A stretch of DNA of 27,261 bases from Lentisphaerota bacterium (GTDB lineage: Bacteria; Verrucomicrobiota; Kiritimatiellia; JAAZAB01): positions 1-27,261 of the forward strand of contig JACQHI010000056.1 in assembly GCA_016199105.1 (NCBI GenBank), given 5' to 3'. Under the pieces are notes generated by a model that had not been told where the DNA came from, did not search any database, and saw only the letters and a list, made by a program, of their open reading frames with translations. Every line of letters begins with the position of its first letter. The first letter of the stretch is position 1. The translations under genes were made by a program, and so were the position numbers. Of the stretch, positions 15,949 through 22,339 are shown piece by piece.

Positions 15949-16212
15949 CTAAGTCTGGTCGGCATCGATCAAGTCGATAATCATGACTTCCTTGGCGGGG
16001 TGATCTGCCCAGAAGTAAACAGCGTGTTTTCCAATGATTCTGACCTGGCAGTATCTGCCTGTCGAGTCAGATTCTGTATAGTCGCCAGTCTGGAATGGAT
16101 CGGCGCGAAGCGACGTAATGAAAGACAGAATGTTGTCACGACCGGAGCGTGGAATGGCCCGGAGCAGGCGATATATCTCATATCGAATGTATAATTCGTA
16201 TGATATGGGCAT
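15949..16212 (-). CDS. RelE/ParE-like toxin
   Basis: The 87-residue product has the size and pattern of the RelE/ParE toxin superfamily: an N-terminal strand, a helix pair with RDNILSFITSLRADPF, then strands with GRYCQVRIIGKHAVYFWAD and a final hydrophobic strand EVMIIDLIDA. RelE members cleave ribosome-bound mRNA and ParE members poison gyrase; the sequence does not decide. It begins 6 bp after the stop of a small helical protein that is the likely antitoxin, the usual order for such modules. Confidence 0.65.
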   Translation of the reverse strand: MPISYELYIRYEIYRLLRAIPRSGRDNILSFITSLRADPFQTGDYTESDSTGRYCQVRIIGKHAVYFWADHPAKEVMIIDLIDADQT

Positions 16213-16218
16213 GACCGC

Positions 16219-16416
16219 TCATGTCCGCGATAGTTTTCGCTTCAACTGATCAAGCGTCAGCCAGTTCTGTGCGGTCCTGTCGTCAAGCCTACGCGCCAAC
16301 TCCCTGGCGTGTCGCGGATTCCTTTTGAGGCGCAGTACAGACAGGCAGGCGGCAAGTCGATCCTGCTGTTCGGGAGCCCATTTTTCAATTTGTTTCTGAA
16401 TGGTTGTTAGTGTCAT
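16219..16416 (-). CDS. Probable antitoxin partner, small helical protein
   Basis: 65 residues, predicted mostly helical, with many Arg and Leu (LSVLRLKRNPRHARELARRLDD) and a C-terminal basic end. No firm family recognised. The role is inferred from position: its stop lies 6 bp before the RelE/ParE-like gene on the same strand. It has a strong ribosome site (GGGAGGTG) ahead of the ATG at 16416, better than that of the toxin gene, which fits the excess of antitoxin that such modules need. Confidence 0.6.
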   Translation of the reverse strand: MTLTTIQKQIEKWAPEQQDRLAACLSVLRLKRNPRHARELARRLDDRTAQNWLTLDQLKRKLSRT

Positions 16417-16613
16417 TTTTGCACCTCCCTTTCACTGTTTGTAAACTACCACAGCACCGATCTGAAATCAAGCGGCCAACGAGGGGTGCAGAATGATTCT
16501 GTCGATAATCCGTATTCAGGATGGACAACCGGGAGTGGAGTTCCTATATATGGCGGCCGTGACGGCTAGCCGTTTAGCCTGTTGGTGGAGAGGCTGTAGG
16601 AGAGAGACAACCG
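16417..16613. other. 197-bp divergent spacer between the antitoxin gene and kamA-like gene
   Basis: No ORF worth calling. It should hold promoters for both directions. A perfect 12-bp palindrome, ACGGCTAGCCGT, lies at 16562-16573, 41 bp before the kamA-like start, just after an AT-rich TATATA at about 16555. The ribosome site of the downstream gene is AGGAGAGAG. Confidence 0.5.
16562..16573. promoter_or_regulatory. Perfect 12-bp palindrome upstream of the kamA-like gene
   Basis: ACGGCTAGCCGT is its own reverse complement. It sits in the leader of the kamA-like gene, where a repressor site would be expected. No regulator gene is adjacent, and one palindrome of this length can occur by chance. 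Confidence 0.3.
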
Positions 16614-17702
16614 ATGAACCGGACGTTCCAAGGGCAGCTGCCGTCGAAAATCCGGGCTTTGTTCGGCCGGGTGACCGAGGCGCAGTGGCGGAACTGGCGC
16701 TGGCAGCTCCGTCATAGCCTCGCCGGGATGGAGGATTTAAGCCGCCTCTTGAAGATTCCGGATCCGGACGTCCGCCGCTATGCGGAGCTCCTGAACGAAT
16801 ATCCCTTTCGGGTGACGCCGTATTTTGCGTCGCTCATTGATTGGGACGACTCCCGTGATCCTTTGCGGCGGCAGATGCTTCCTGACGTTCGGGAAATTGC
16901 CGACCGGAAGGCGGAGAGTCGGGATCCCCTGGAGGAGAATCGGAACAGCCCTGTCAGCGGCCTGATCCACCGTTACCGGAATCGCGCCGTGGCGCTGGTC
17001 AGCGAGCGCTGTGCGGTCTGGTGCCGGCACTGCACCCGCAAGAACCGTCTGCGGCCGGCCGAATCGCCGACGCCCCGCGAGCTCCGGCGGATGGCGGAAT
17101 ACGTTTCCCGCCACCCTTCGATCCGGGAGGTCATTGTGTCCGGAGGGGATCCGTTGCTGTTGGAGACGGAGGCATTGGATCGTCTGTTGCGGGCCTTCCG
17201 GCGCATTCGGCACGTGGAGGTGCTTCGGATCGGCACACGGGCGCCCGTGGTTTTGCCCATGCGGGTGGATGCCGGATTGGCGGCCGTTCTGGAGTCGCAC
17301 CGGCCGCTCTGGCTCAACACGCAGTTCAATCATCCCCGCGAGATCACGCCGGAATCCGCCCGGGCCTGCGAACGCTTGTTGAAGGCCGGCATTCCGGTGT
17401 CGAGTCAGACGGTGCTGTTGAAAGGCGTCAACGACACTGCGAACACATTGGCGGACCTGTTCAACCGGCTCCAACGGATCATGGTCCGGCCCTACTACCT
17501 GTTTCATTGCGATCCGGTGCGGGGCACCCGTCATTTGCGCGCGGATCTTCAGCATGGCCGGGCCATCTACAAGGCGCTGAGGGCGTCGCAGGGCGGGCTC
17601 TGTCTGCCCCAATATGTCGTGGATATGCCCGGCCGGGCGGGCAAGATGCCGGTGGAACTGCTCGCTCCAGCGCGAATGATTCACCACGAACCACGAGAAT
17701 AA
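16614..17702 (+). CDS. kamA: Lysine 2,3-aminomutase family radical SAM enzyme, short C-terminus
   Basis: Lysine 2,3-aminomutase interconverts L-lysine and L-beta-lysine using SAM, a [4Fe-4S] cluster and PLP. The radical motif is C133-x3-C137-x2-C140. Asp300 (FHCDPV), Asp337 (YVVDMPG) and Lys344 (GKMPV) stand at a constant +7 offset from the lysine-binding Asp293 and Asp330 and the PLP lysine 337 of the clostridial enzyme as I remember them. EpmB-type EF-P modification enzymes lack the CDP and VVDxPG style, so a true aminomutase is favoured. At 362 residues it ends 18 residues after the PLP lysine, about 60 fewer than the clostridial protein. No AblB acetyltransferase is adjacent. ATG at 16614 follows AGGAGAGAG. 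Its last codons are heptamer-derived. Confidence 0.86.
   Translation: MNRTFQGQLPSKIRALFGRVTEAQWRNWRWQLRHSLAGMEDLSRLLKIPDPDVRRYAELLNEYPFRVTPYFASLIDWDDSRDPLRRQMLPDVREIADRKAESRDPLEENRNSPVSGLIHRYRNRAVALVSERCAVWCRHCTRKNRLRPAESPTPRELRRMAEYVSRHPSIREVIVSGGDPLLLETEALDRLLRAFRRIRHVEVLRIGTRAPVVLPMRVDAGLAAVLESHRPLWLNTQFNHPREITPESARACERLLKAGIPVSSQTVLLKGVNDTANTLADLFNRLQRIMVRPYYLFHCDPVRGTRHLRADLQHGRAIYKALRASQGGLCLPQYVVDMPGRAGKMPVELLAPARMIHHEPRE
17683..17696 (+). repeat. Two tandem heptamers, unit ACCACGA, at the end of the kamA-like gene
   Basis: Two identical adjacent 7-mers overlap the last codons of the kamA-like gene (encoding HHEPR), four bases before the stop codon TAA. A second case, with 14520-14554, where a heptamer run forms a coding 3' end. 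Confidence 0.6.
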
Positions 17703-17754
17703 ATGGAAAGGGATCGCACACGGTCACACAGAGTGTGCCCCTCCCAAATCCAAT

Positions 17755-18570
17755 TCAGTCCTTCTTGAACCAGGCCCAGACCAGGATCACGCCGATGAGA
17801 GCGGCGATGCCGGCCAGCGTCAGTACTTTCCGGGTTTTCACCATTTCGTTGTCGGCGTTAAACGCCCCCTTGGGCGCCGGGGTCGCGGCGGACTCCGGCG
17901 GAGGGACCAGGAAAGAGGATTGTTCGGGCTTCTTTTGTTTCTGTTGTCGGGCCAGTTCACGCGCCTTCTCTCGCGCCTGAATTTCCGCCTCCAGAGTCTG
18001 CGCCTTGGCGAGCAGGGCCTCTCCCCGTTTCGTTTGCAGCCGGGCCATCTTCTCCTTTTGGATTTTTCCATCGGCCGAGAGGGAACTGCCGGCCTGCATC
18101 GCCGCGCCCACCTTGCACAACGTTTCGCCTTGCGCCCGCCACTCGGCGATTTGCCGGCGTTCGTCGGACAGGGATTGGGGAGGAGACGGGGTGGCGGGGG
18201 TGGTTTCCGGAATCACGGGGAGAGTTTGTCTCAACTGCCGGGCGTCCGCGGCCGTGGCCGGTTCGATCTCGGCGGAGATTTCAAGACATCGGGCCGCGAA
18301 GACCGGTTTGTTTTCCTGGATGAGACGGCGCGCGGCGCTCCAATACGTGTCCGGAACATTGGTGGAGGAGCTGATATGGAGCACGCGATCGGTGCCGAGC
18401 CGCAGCTCGCCGCCCTCGACGGTAATGATGTATTCCTGCTTGTCCAGTCCTGTCACGCGACCCAGAATCATGGCGTCGGGCGACGTCACGATCAGGTCGG
18501 CGACGGACGGGACGACGATGCCGATCAGGAATAACACGGAAACCGCCGCTCTTCGGACGCTGTGACCCAT
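17755..18570 (-). CDS. Exported or membrane-anchored protein of unknown function, beta-barrel plus coiled coil
   Basis: Not recognised. 271 residues from the proposed start at 18570, which has GAGG ten bases upstream; an ATG at 18579 is also possible. An N-terminal signal peptide (about residues 1-25, ending near VPSVA) precedes a small strand-rich module (LIVTSPDAMILGRVTGLDKQEYIITVEGG) of the kind seen in SH3- or Sm-like barrels. Then come a helical stretch, a Pro/Thr-rich linker, a charged Lys/Glu/Gln coiled coil at about 150-215, a second Pro/Ala linker, and a C-terminal transmembrane helix (about 249-267) followed by FKKD. It probably spans the periplasm between two anchors, or is tail-anchored after signal cleavage. 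It converges on the kamA-like gene. Confidence 0.65.
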   Translation of the reverse strand: MGHSVRRAAVSVLFLIGIVVPSVADLIVTSPDAMILGRVTGLDKQEYIITVEGGELRLGTDRVLHISSSTNVPDTYWSAARRLIQENKPVFAARCLEISAEIEPATAADARQLRQTLPVIPETTPATPSPPQSLSDERRQIAEWRAQGETLCKVGAAMQAGSSLSADGKIQKEKMARLQTKRGEALLAKAQTLEAEIQAREKARELARQQKQKKPEQSSFLVPPPESAATPAPKGAFNADNEMVKTRKVLTLAGIAALIGVILVWAWFKKD

Positions 18571-18667
18571 GGCGTTCATGCCTCAAAATGTATCGCGATT
18601 CGTTTGCATTCACAACTCATTTATGCCAAGCTCCTACCGTATGGAGTCGTAACGAATGGAGGCGATT

Positions 18668-19003
18668 ATGGACACGACATCGGATCTGGCCGGCCGGCAA
18701 TGCGTTCCCTGCGCGGGAGGCGCGCAACCGTTGAAGGGTGAGGCGCTTGCCGCGCTGGTCGCCAGTCTGGGCGGCGATTGGCAGGTGATGGAAGAGCGCC
18801 GCCTGGAAAAAACGTTCAAGTTCAAGGATTTCAAGCAAGCCCTTGCGTTCGTCAACAAGGTCGGCGAACTGGCCGAGGCCCAGGGACATCATCCCGATAT
18901 CCTCTTGGCCTGGGGGCGCGCGAAGATAACCCTGTGGACACACAAGATCGGCGGGCTGTCCGAAAGCGATTTTGTCATGGCAGCCAAAATCGACCGGCTA
19001 TAA
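18668..19003 (+). CDS. Pterin-4a-carbinolamine dehydratase
   Basis: Dehydrates 4a-hydroxytetrahydrobiopterin during regeneration of the pterin cofactor of aromatic amino acid hydroxylases; some bacterial members have no known hydroxylase partner. The 111-residue product carries the active-site segment GHHPDILL (His74, His75, Pro76, Asp77) and the following strand-helix KITLWTHKIGGLSESDF with a third His at about 92. The start at 18668 is set by GGAGG directly upstream; the ATG at 18656 would place the site inside the gene. No hydroxylase gene is nearby. Its stop codon lies in the arm of a hairpin shared with the convergent kinase gene. Confidence 0.9.
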   Translation: MDTTSDLAGRQCVPCAGGAQPLKGEALAALVASLGGDWQVMEERRLEKTFKFKDFKQALAFVNKVGELAEAQGHHPDILLAWGRAKITLWTHKIGGLSESDFVMAAKIDRL

Positions 19004-19025
19004 ATTCGCCGGAAGGCGAATTTAT
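19000..19025. terminator. Symmetric hairpin between convergent genes, probable bidirectional terminator
   Basis: Perfect 11-bp arms ATAAATTCGCC (19000-19010) and GGCGAATTTAT (19015-19025) enclose a GGAA loop. The stop codon of the dehydratase (TAA, 19001-19003) and that of the KDG kinase (TAA on the minus strand, 19024-19022) each lie inside one arm. The AT-rich arm ends give a short U-run in either direction, although no long U tract follows. Confidence 0.75.
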
Positions 19026-20053
19026 CGCTGGACGCGGCCGGACGCGTCGCCGCCCGCCAGTTTGTCCACTTCCTCCAGCGAGACGAGGTTGAAGTCGCCG
19101 AGGATGGAATGTTTCAGGCAACTGGCCGCCACGGCGAAATTCAACGCGTTTCCCGGGTCCTTGCCGTTGGCCAGCCCGTAGATGAGGCCCGCGGCGAACG
19201 AATCGCCACCGCCCACGCGATCCACGATGTCCGCGATCTCGTATTTGCGGCTGAGGATGAATTGCTTGCGGTCGTTCAGGCAGGCCGACCAGCCGTTGGA
19301 GTCGGCGCTGTGGCTTTCCCGGAGCGTGATGGCCATGATTTTCAGGTTGGGGAAGGCCTCCAGCACCTTTTTCGAAAGGGCCTCGTATTGCGCCGTGTCG
19401 AGTTCGCCTTTTTCCACCTTCACGGCCACGGTGATGCCCAGCGATTTCTGGCAATCCTCCTCGTTGGCAATGCCGATGTCCACGTATTTGACCAGCTCCT
19501 TCATGACTTCAGGCGCCGTCTTGCCGTATTTCCAGAGCTTGCCGCGGTAGTTGAAGTCGCAGGAGACGGTCAGCCCCATTTCCTTGGCGGCTTTCACGGA
19601 CTCCATGGACAGGTCCGCCGACGACTGGGTGATGGCGGGCGTGATGCCCGTGATGTGGAACCAGCCGGCGCCGGCGAAGACTTTCCTCCAGTCGATGGAG
19701 CCGGGCTTCGCCGCGGCGATCGAGGAATTCGCCCGGTCGTAAATGACCTTGGAGGCGCGCTGGTTGGCACCGTTTTCCAGGTAGTAAATGCCCATGCGGC
19801 CTGAGCCCCGGGCAATCGGCGAGGTGTCCACGCCGAAACGGCGCAACTCGCCGATACAGGCGTCGGCAATCTCGTTCTTGGGCAGCACGGTCATGAAGGC
19901 GGCATTCATGCCGAAGTTGGCGAGCGAGACCGCCACGTTGGCCTCGCCCCCGCCGAAGGTGGCTTCGAGCCGTGGGCTCTGGAAGAGGCGTTCGAAGCCC
20001 GGGGATTTCAGTCTCAACATGATCTCGCCGAAAGTGACGACGCGCGTGTTCAT
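19022..20053 (-). CDS. kdgK: 2-keto-3-deoxygluconate kinase (PfkB family)
   Basis: Predicted to phosphorylate 2-keto-3-deoxygluconate to KDPG, the substrate of the aldolase encoded just upstream. The 343-residue protein has the PfkB features: N-terminal [11 protein letters not shown], the substrate-lid [15 protein letters not shown] near residue 34-48, and the C-terminal signature [16 protein letters not shown] with the catalytic Asp in GGGD. In that motif GGGD replaces the commoner GAGD. The ATG at 20053 is preceded by GGAAAGGAAG. It is the distal gene of the sugar-acid cluster, 40 bp after the aldolase. PfkB enzymes vary in sugar specificity; the assignment rests on the neighbouring aldolase. 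Confidence 0.87.
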   Translation of the reverse strand: MNTRVVTFGEIMLRLKSPGFERLFQSPRLEATFGGGEANVAVSLANFGMNAAFMTVLPKNEIADACIGELRRFGVDTSPIARGSGRMGIYYLENGANQRASKVIYDRANSSIAAAKPGSIDWRKVFAGAGWFHITGITPAITQSSADLSMESVKAAKEMGLTVSCDFNYRGKLWKYGKTAPEVMKELVKYVDIGIANEEDCQKSLGITVAVKVEKGELDTAQYEALSKKVLEAFPNLKIMAITLRESHSADSNGWSACLNDRKQFILSRKYEIADIVDRVGGGDSFAAGLIYGLANGKDPGNALNFAVAASCLKHSILGDFNLVSLEEVDKLAGGDASGRVQR

Positions 20054-20093
20054 ACTGTCTTCCTTTCCTGGTAAGCGGAGGCGTTGACGCGAA

Positions 20094-21059
20094 TTACTTT
20101 TTCTGCAACAGATGGATCGCGTAGCCGTTGACTTCGTCTTTCAGGTACACGGCGATCATCGCGCCCGCCGCGTCCTTCTTGGCCGTCGTCAGGTCCACCT
20201 TGACGCCCTTGCGCTCCAGGGCGGCGATGGCGCGGCCGATCGTGTTCGTGGTCACGGCGATATGGCCGTGGGCGCCGAGGCCCGGCGCCTTGTTCACCTC
20301 GAAGCCCTTGCCGGCGAAATTGGAGCTGTTCCCCTCCTTGAGCGGGATGTTGAAGATCGAGGTGAGTTGCTTCGCGATGGAGAGGGAGGCGTTCGCGTCG
20401 GGCGAGTTCATGCCGATGTGGCCGAGGTCGAAGCCCAGCATGACGTCAATGGCCTCGCGCGCGAGCTTCGTGATTTCCGCGAACTTGCCTGACTGGATCG
20501 TCTCCTTCTTGGCCAGCCAGCTTCCGCCCACGGCGAAGATCTTGTCGAACAGGATGAACTCGGGCAGGTTGAGCGTGGTCACGCCGCCGGTCGGGATGAA
20601 GCGGACGGCGCCGAAGGGGGCGGCCAGCGCCTTGATGGTCTTGATGCCGCCGAACACGTCGGCGGGGAAATACTTGACCACGTCGACGCCGTGATCCAGC
20701 GCCGTCTGGATTTCCGTGGGGGTGACCACGCCGGGGGTGATGGGAATGTTCTGGCCCTGGCAGAATTTGACGACCGCCGGGCTGAAACCGGGGCTCACGA
20801 TATATTTCGCGCCCGCCTTGATGGCGCGCTCGGCCTGGTCCACCGTCAGCACCGTGCCCGCGCCCAGCAGCATGGCGGGCAGGCTGGAGGCGATGCGTTT
20901 GATGGACTCCTCGGCCGCCGCCGTGCGGAAGGTGATTTCGGCCACGGGCAGGCCGCCGTCGGTCAGCGCCTGGGCCAGAGGGACGGCGTCCTTGGCATCG
21001 TCGATGGCAATCATGGGAATCAGGCCGTATTCGTTGATTCGCTTGAGGGTCTCATTCAT
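20094..21059 (-). CDS. KDPG/4-hydroxy-2-oxoglutarate aldolase fused to a VOC-like domain
   Basis: Class I aldolase that splits KDPG into pyruvate and glyceraldehyde 3-phosphate (or 4-hydroxy-2-oxoglutarate into pyruvate and glyoxylate). Residues 1-205 are a complete Eda-type barrel: Glu41 in AEITFRT, TPTE near 113-116, the Schiff-base Lys129 in VVKYFPAD, and FIPTGGV. The extra 115 residues (about 206-321) look like one vicinal-oxygen-chelate (glyoxalase/bleomycin-resistance) module: FDLGHIGMN, then [25 protein letters not shown] and YAIHLLQKK. Ordinary KDPG aldolases are about 205-215 residues, so this is a real extension. AAGGAGA lies before the ATG, and a perfect inverted repeat lies just upstream of that. 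Confidence 0.9.
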   Translation of the reverse strand: MNETLKRINEYGLIPMIAIDDAKDAVPLAQALTDGGLPVAEITFRTAAAEESIKRIASSLPAMLLGAGTVLTVDQAERAIKAGAKYIVSPGFSPAVVKFCQGQNIPITPGVVTPTEIQTALDHGVDVVKYFPADVFGGIKTIKALAAPFGAVRFIPTGGVTTLNLPEFILFDKIFAVGGSWLAKKETIQSGKFAEITKLAREAIDVMLGFDLGHIGMNSPDANASLSIAKQLTSIFNIPLKEGNSSNFAGKGFEVNKAPGLGAHGHIAVTTNTIGRAIAALERKGVKVDLTTAKKDAAGAMIAVYLKDEVNGYAIHLLQKK

Positions 21060-21071
21060 GCGGGTCTCCTT

Positions 21072-21096
21072 ATGGATTCCATGTCATGGAATCCAT
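21072..21096. promoter_or_regulatory. Perfect 11-bp inverted repeat, operator or leader hairpin of the aldolase gene
   Basis: ATGGATTCCAT (21072-21082) and ATGGAATCCAT (21086-21096) are exact reverse complements separated by GTC. The element ends 12 bp upstream of the aldolase ATG, just before its Shine-Dalgarno sequence. It suits binding by a dimeric repressor controlling KDG/KDPG catabolism, or an RNA hairpin that regulates translation. The regulator is not in the window. Confidence 0.65.
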
Positions 21097-21187
21097 TCAT
21101 TGTTCTGTCGTACAATTGCTCGTCTGCTCTATATGGTTACAAACGCGGCGGGTCAAACCGCAATTACAAGATTCCGCTGAAAAACCC

Positions 21188-21251
21188 GCCCGGTGGGGTC
21201 ACCGGGCCTACAAAAAGGCCATTTTCTGTAGGCCGCGTGACCTCACGCGGC
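21188..21251. repeat. REP doublet (REPIN/BIME-like) with GTAG heads
   Basis: Two 25-bp elements lie in inverted orientation, one on the minus strand (21212 to 21188) and one on the plus strand (21227 to 21251). Each begins TGTAGG and forms an 8-bp hairpin: GCCCGGTG/CACCGGGC with loop GGGT (plus-strand reading), and GCCGCGTG/CACGCGGC with loop ACCT. The two differ at five positions, four of which are two compensatory base-pair swaps in the stem. The heads (GGCCTACA, TGTAGGCC) are also complementary, so the whole unit can fold. A GTAG 5' head plus palindrome is the hallmark of REP sequences mobilised by RAYT transposases. Confidence 0.78.
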
Positions 21252-21256
21252 GTTAA

Positions 21257-21276
21257 TCTTAATGTTACGATTAAGA
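21257..21276 (-). terminator. AT-rich hairpin at the end of the dehydrogenase gene
   Basis: Arms TCTTAAT (21257-21263) and ATTAAGA (21270-21276) with a 6-base loop. The dehydrogenase stop codon TAA (21273-21271) lies in one arm, similar to the arrangement at 19000-19025. It is weak alone and would act with the adjacent REP hairpins. Confidence 0.4.
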
Positions 21277-22257
21277 GGCACTTTGCCCGGCGAGCTCTAA
21301 CTTATTGACCGGATACTTGGGTTTTCCGGTGAGCAACACGTCGCGCACGTTCTCCGCGGCCTTGCGCTTCAACTCGGCGAACGACTCCTCGGAGTACCAC
21401 CCCTCATGGCCGGACACCGTGATGTTGTCCAGCTTGAGCAGCGGGTTGTCCGGGGCGATCGGCTCCTTCTCGAACACGTCGATGCCGGCGCTGTTGATCC
21501 AACCCTGTTGAAGCGCGGCGAGGAGGGCCTTCTCGTCGATGATCGGGCCGCGGGATGTGTTGAGCACGATGGCCGTCGGTTTCATCTTGCGAAAAGCGGC
21601 CTCGTTGAAAAGCCCGCGCGTTTTGTCGTTCAGCGGCATGTGGATGGAGAAGAAATCGCCTTCCTTCAGGGCGGTGTCCCAGTCCGCCTTTTGGGCGCCG
21701 GCGGCCGCGATGGCGGCTTCGTCGAGGAAGGGGTCAACGACCAGCACGCGGCCCAACTGGAAGCCGGAGAGCTTCCGGTGGAACACCCGGGCGATCATGC
21801 CGAAACCGAAGAAGACGAAGGTCTTGCCCCGGATGCGATACTTCTTGCCGCCGCGGCTGTAATCCCACGTGTGGGCGCGAACCTGGCGGTCCCGGAGCGC
21901 CGTCTTGCGCACGCAGCTCATGAAAAGCGCAAAGGCCTGGTCGGAAACGTCCTCGCCGCAGTAATCCGGCACGTTCGCCACCCAGATTTTTTTGGCCGTC
22001 GCGGCCTTGACGTCCACCGCGTCGTAACCGACCCCGTAACGGGAGATCACCCGGCATTCCCGCAGGCCGGCGATGATGTCGGCCGTGATGGGCGCCAGGT
22101 TGACGATGATGCCGGCGGCGTCATGGGCCGCGGCGACGATGTCGGCCGCCAGGGCGGATTTGACGTGAACGAGCTGCGCACCGATGGAGGCGAGGGCGGC
22201 CTTTTCCTCGTTGTAGTGCGGGTAACGGTCATCCACAATGACGACTTTTTCGGCCAT
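21271..22257 (-). CDS. D-isomer-specific 2-hydroxyacid dehydrogenase (CtBP-like branch)
   Basis: NAD(P)-dependent interconversion of a D-2-hydroxyacid and a 2-ketoacid. The 328-residue protein has the two-domain family layout: substrate-domain segment RVISRYGVGYDAVDV near 69-83, the nucleotide loop FGFGMIARVF near 150-159 (the third Gly is Ala), and catalytic Arg236 (NTSRGPIID), Glu265 (DVFEKEP) and His284 (SGHEGW). The style resembles the C-terminal-binding-protein-like branch rather than phosphoglycerate dehydrogenase. In this cluster it may reduce or oxidise a sugar-acid intermediate, but the substrate is unknown. GAAAGGAG precedes the ATG. The 82-bp spacer upstream is almost entirely heptamer repeat. 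Confidence 0.88.
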   Translation of the reverse strand: MAEKVVIVDDRYPHYNEEKAALASIGAQLVHVKSALAADIVAAAHDAAGIIVNLAPITADIIAGLRECRVISRYGVGYDAVDVKAATAKKIWVANVPDYCGEDVSDQAFALFMSCVRKTALRDRQVRAHTWDYSRGGKKYRIRGKTFVFFGFGMIARVFHRKLSGFQLGRVLVVDPFLDEAAIAAAGAQKADWDTALKEGDFFSIHMPLNDKTRGLFNEAAFRKMKPTAIVLNTSRGPIIDEKALLAALQQGWINSAGIDVFEKEPIAPDNPLLKLDNITVSGHEGWYSEESFAELKRKAAENVRDVLLTGKPKYPVNKLELAGQSAS

Positions 22258-22272
22258 GGAAGGCTCCTTTCT

Positions 22273-22335
22273 GATTTTGGATTTTTCCGAAATCCGAAAC
22301 TCAGGTTTCAGGTTTCATCCCTCATCCCTTGCCTT
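22273..22335 (-). repeat. Composite heptamer array: eight 7-mers in four matched pairs, plus one
   Basis: In exact register on the plus strand: GATTTTG and GATTTTT (22273-22286), CCGAAAT and CCGAAAC (22287-22300), TCAGGTT twice (22301-22314), TCATCCC twice (22315-22328), then a single TTGCCTT (22329-22335). It fills the spacer between the SDR stop and the dehydrogenase ribosome site. The last 35 bp recur at 14520-14554 with two differences. No palindrome or ORF explains it. Confidence 0.9.
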
Positions 22336-22339
22336 TTAA

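Larger units (their letters stand above)
21060..21270. other. 211-bp spacer without a gene, holding an operator-like repeat and a REP doublet
   Basis: No ORF is credible. From the aldolase start outward on the minus strand it contains the ribosome site, an 11-bp perfect inverted repeat (21072-21096), about 90 bp of AT-richer sequence that may hold a promoter, the REP doublet (21188-21251), and the TCTTAAT/ATTAAGA hairpin (21257-21276) at the end of the dehydrogenase gene. The aldolase and kinase genes may therefore be transcribed separately from the upstream dehydrogenase genes. Confidence 0.6.

Noticed and set aside
17716..17738. GCACAC/GTGTGC hairpin after the kamA-like gene as a terminator
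   Set aside because: Only a 6-bp stem with an 11-base loop and no T-run; not strong enough to list as a feature.
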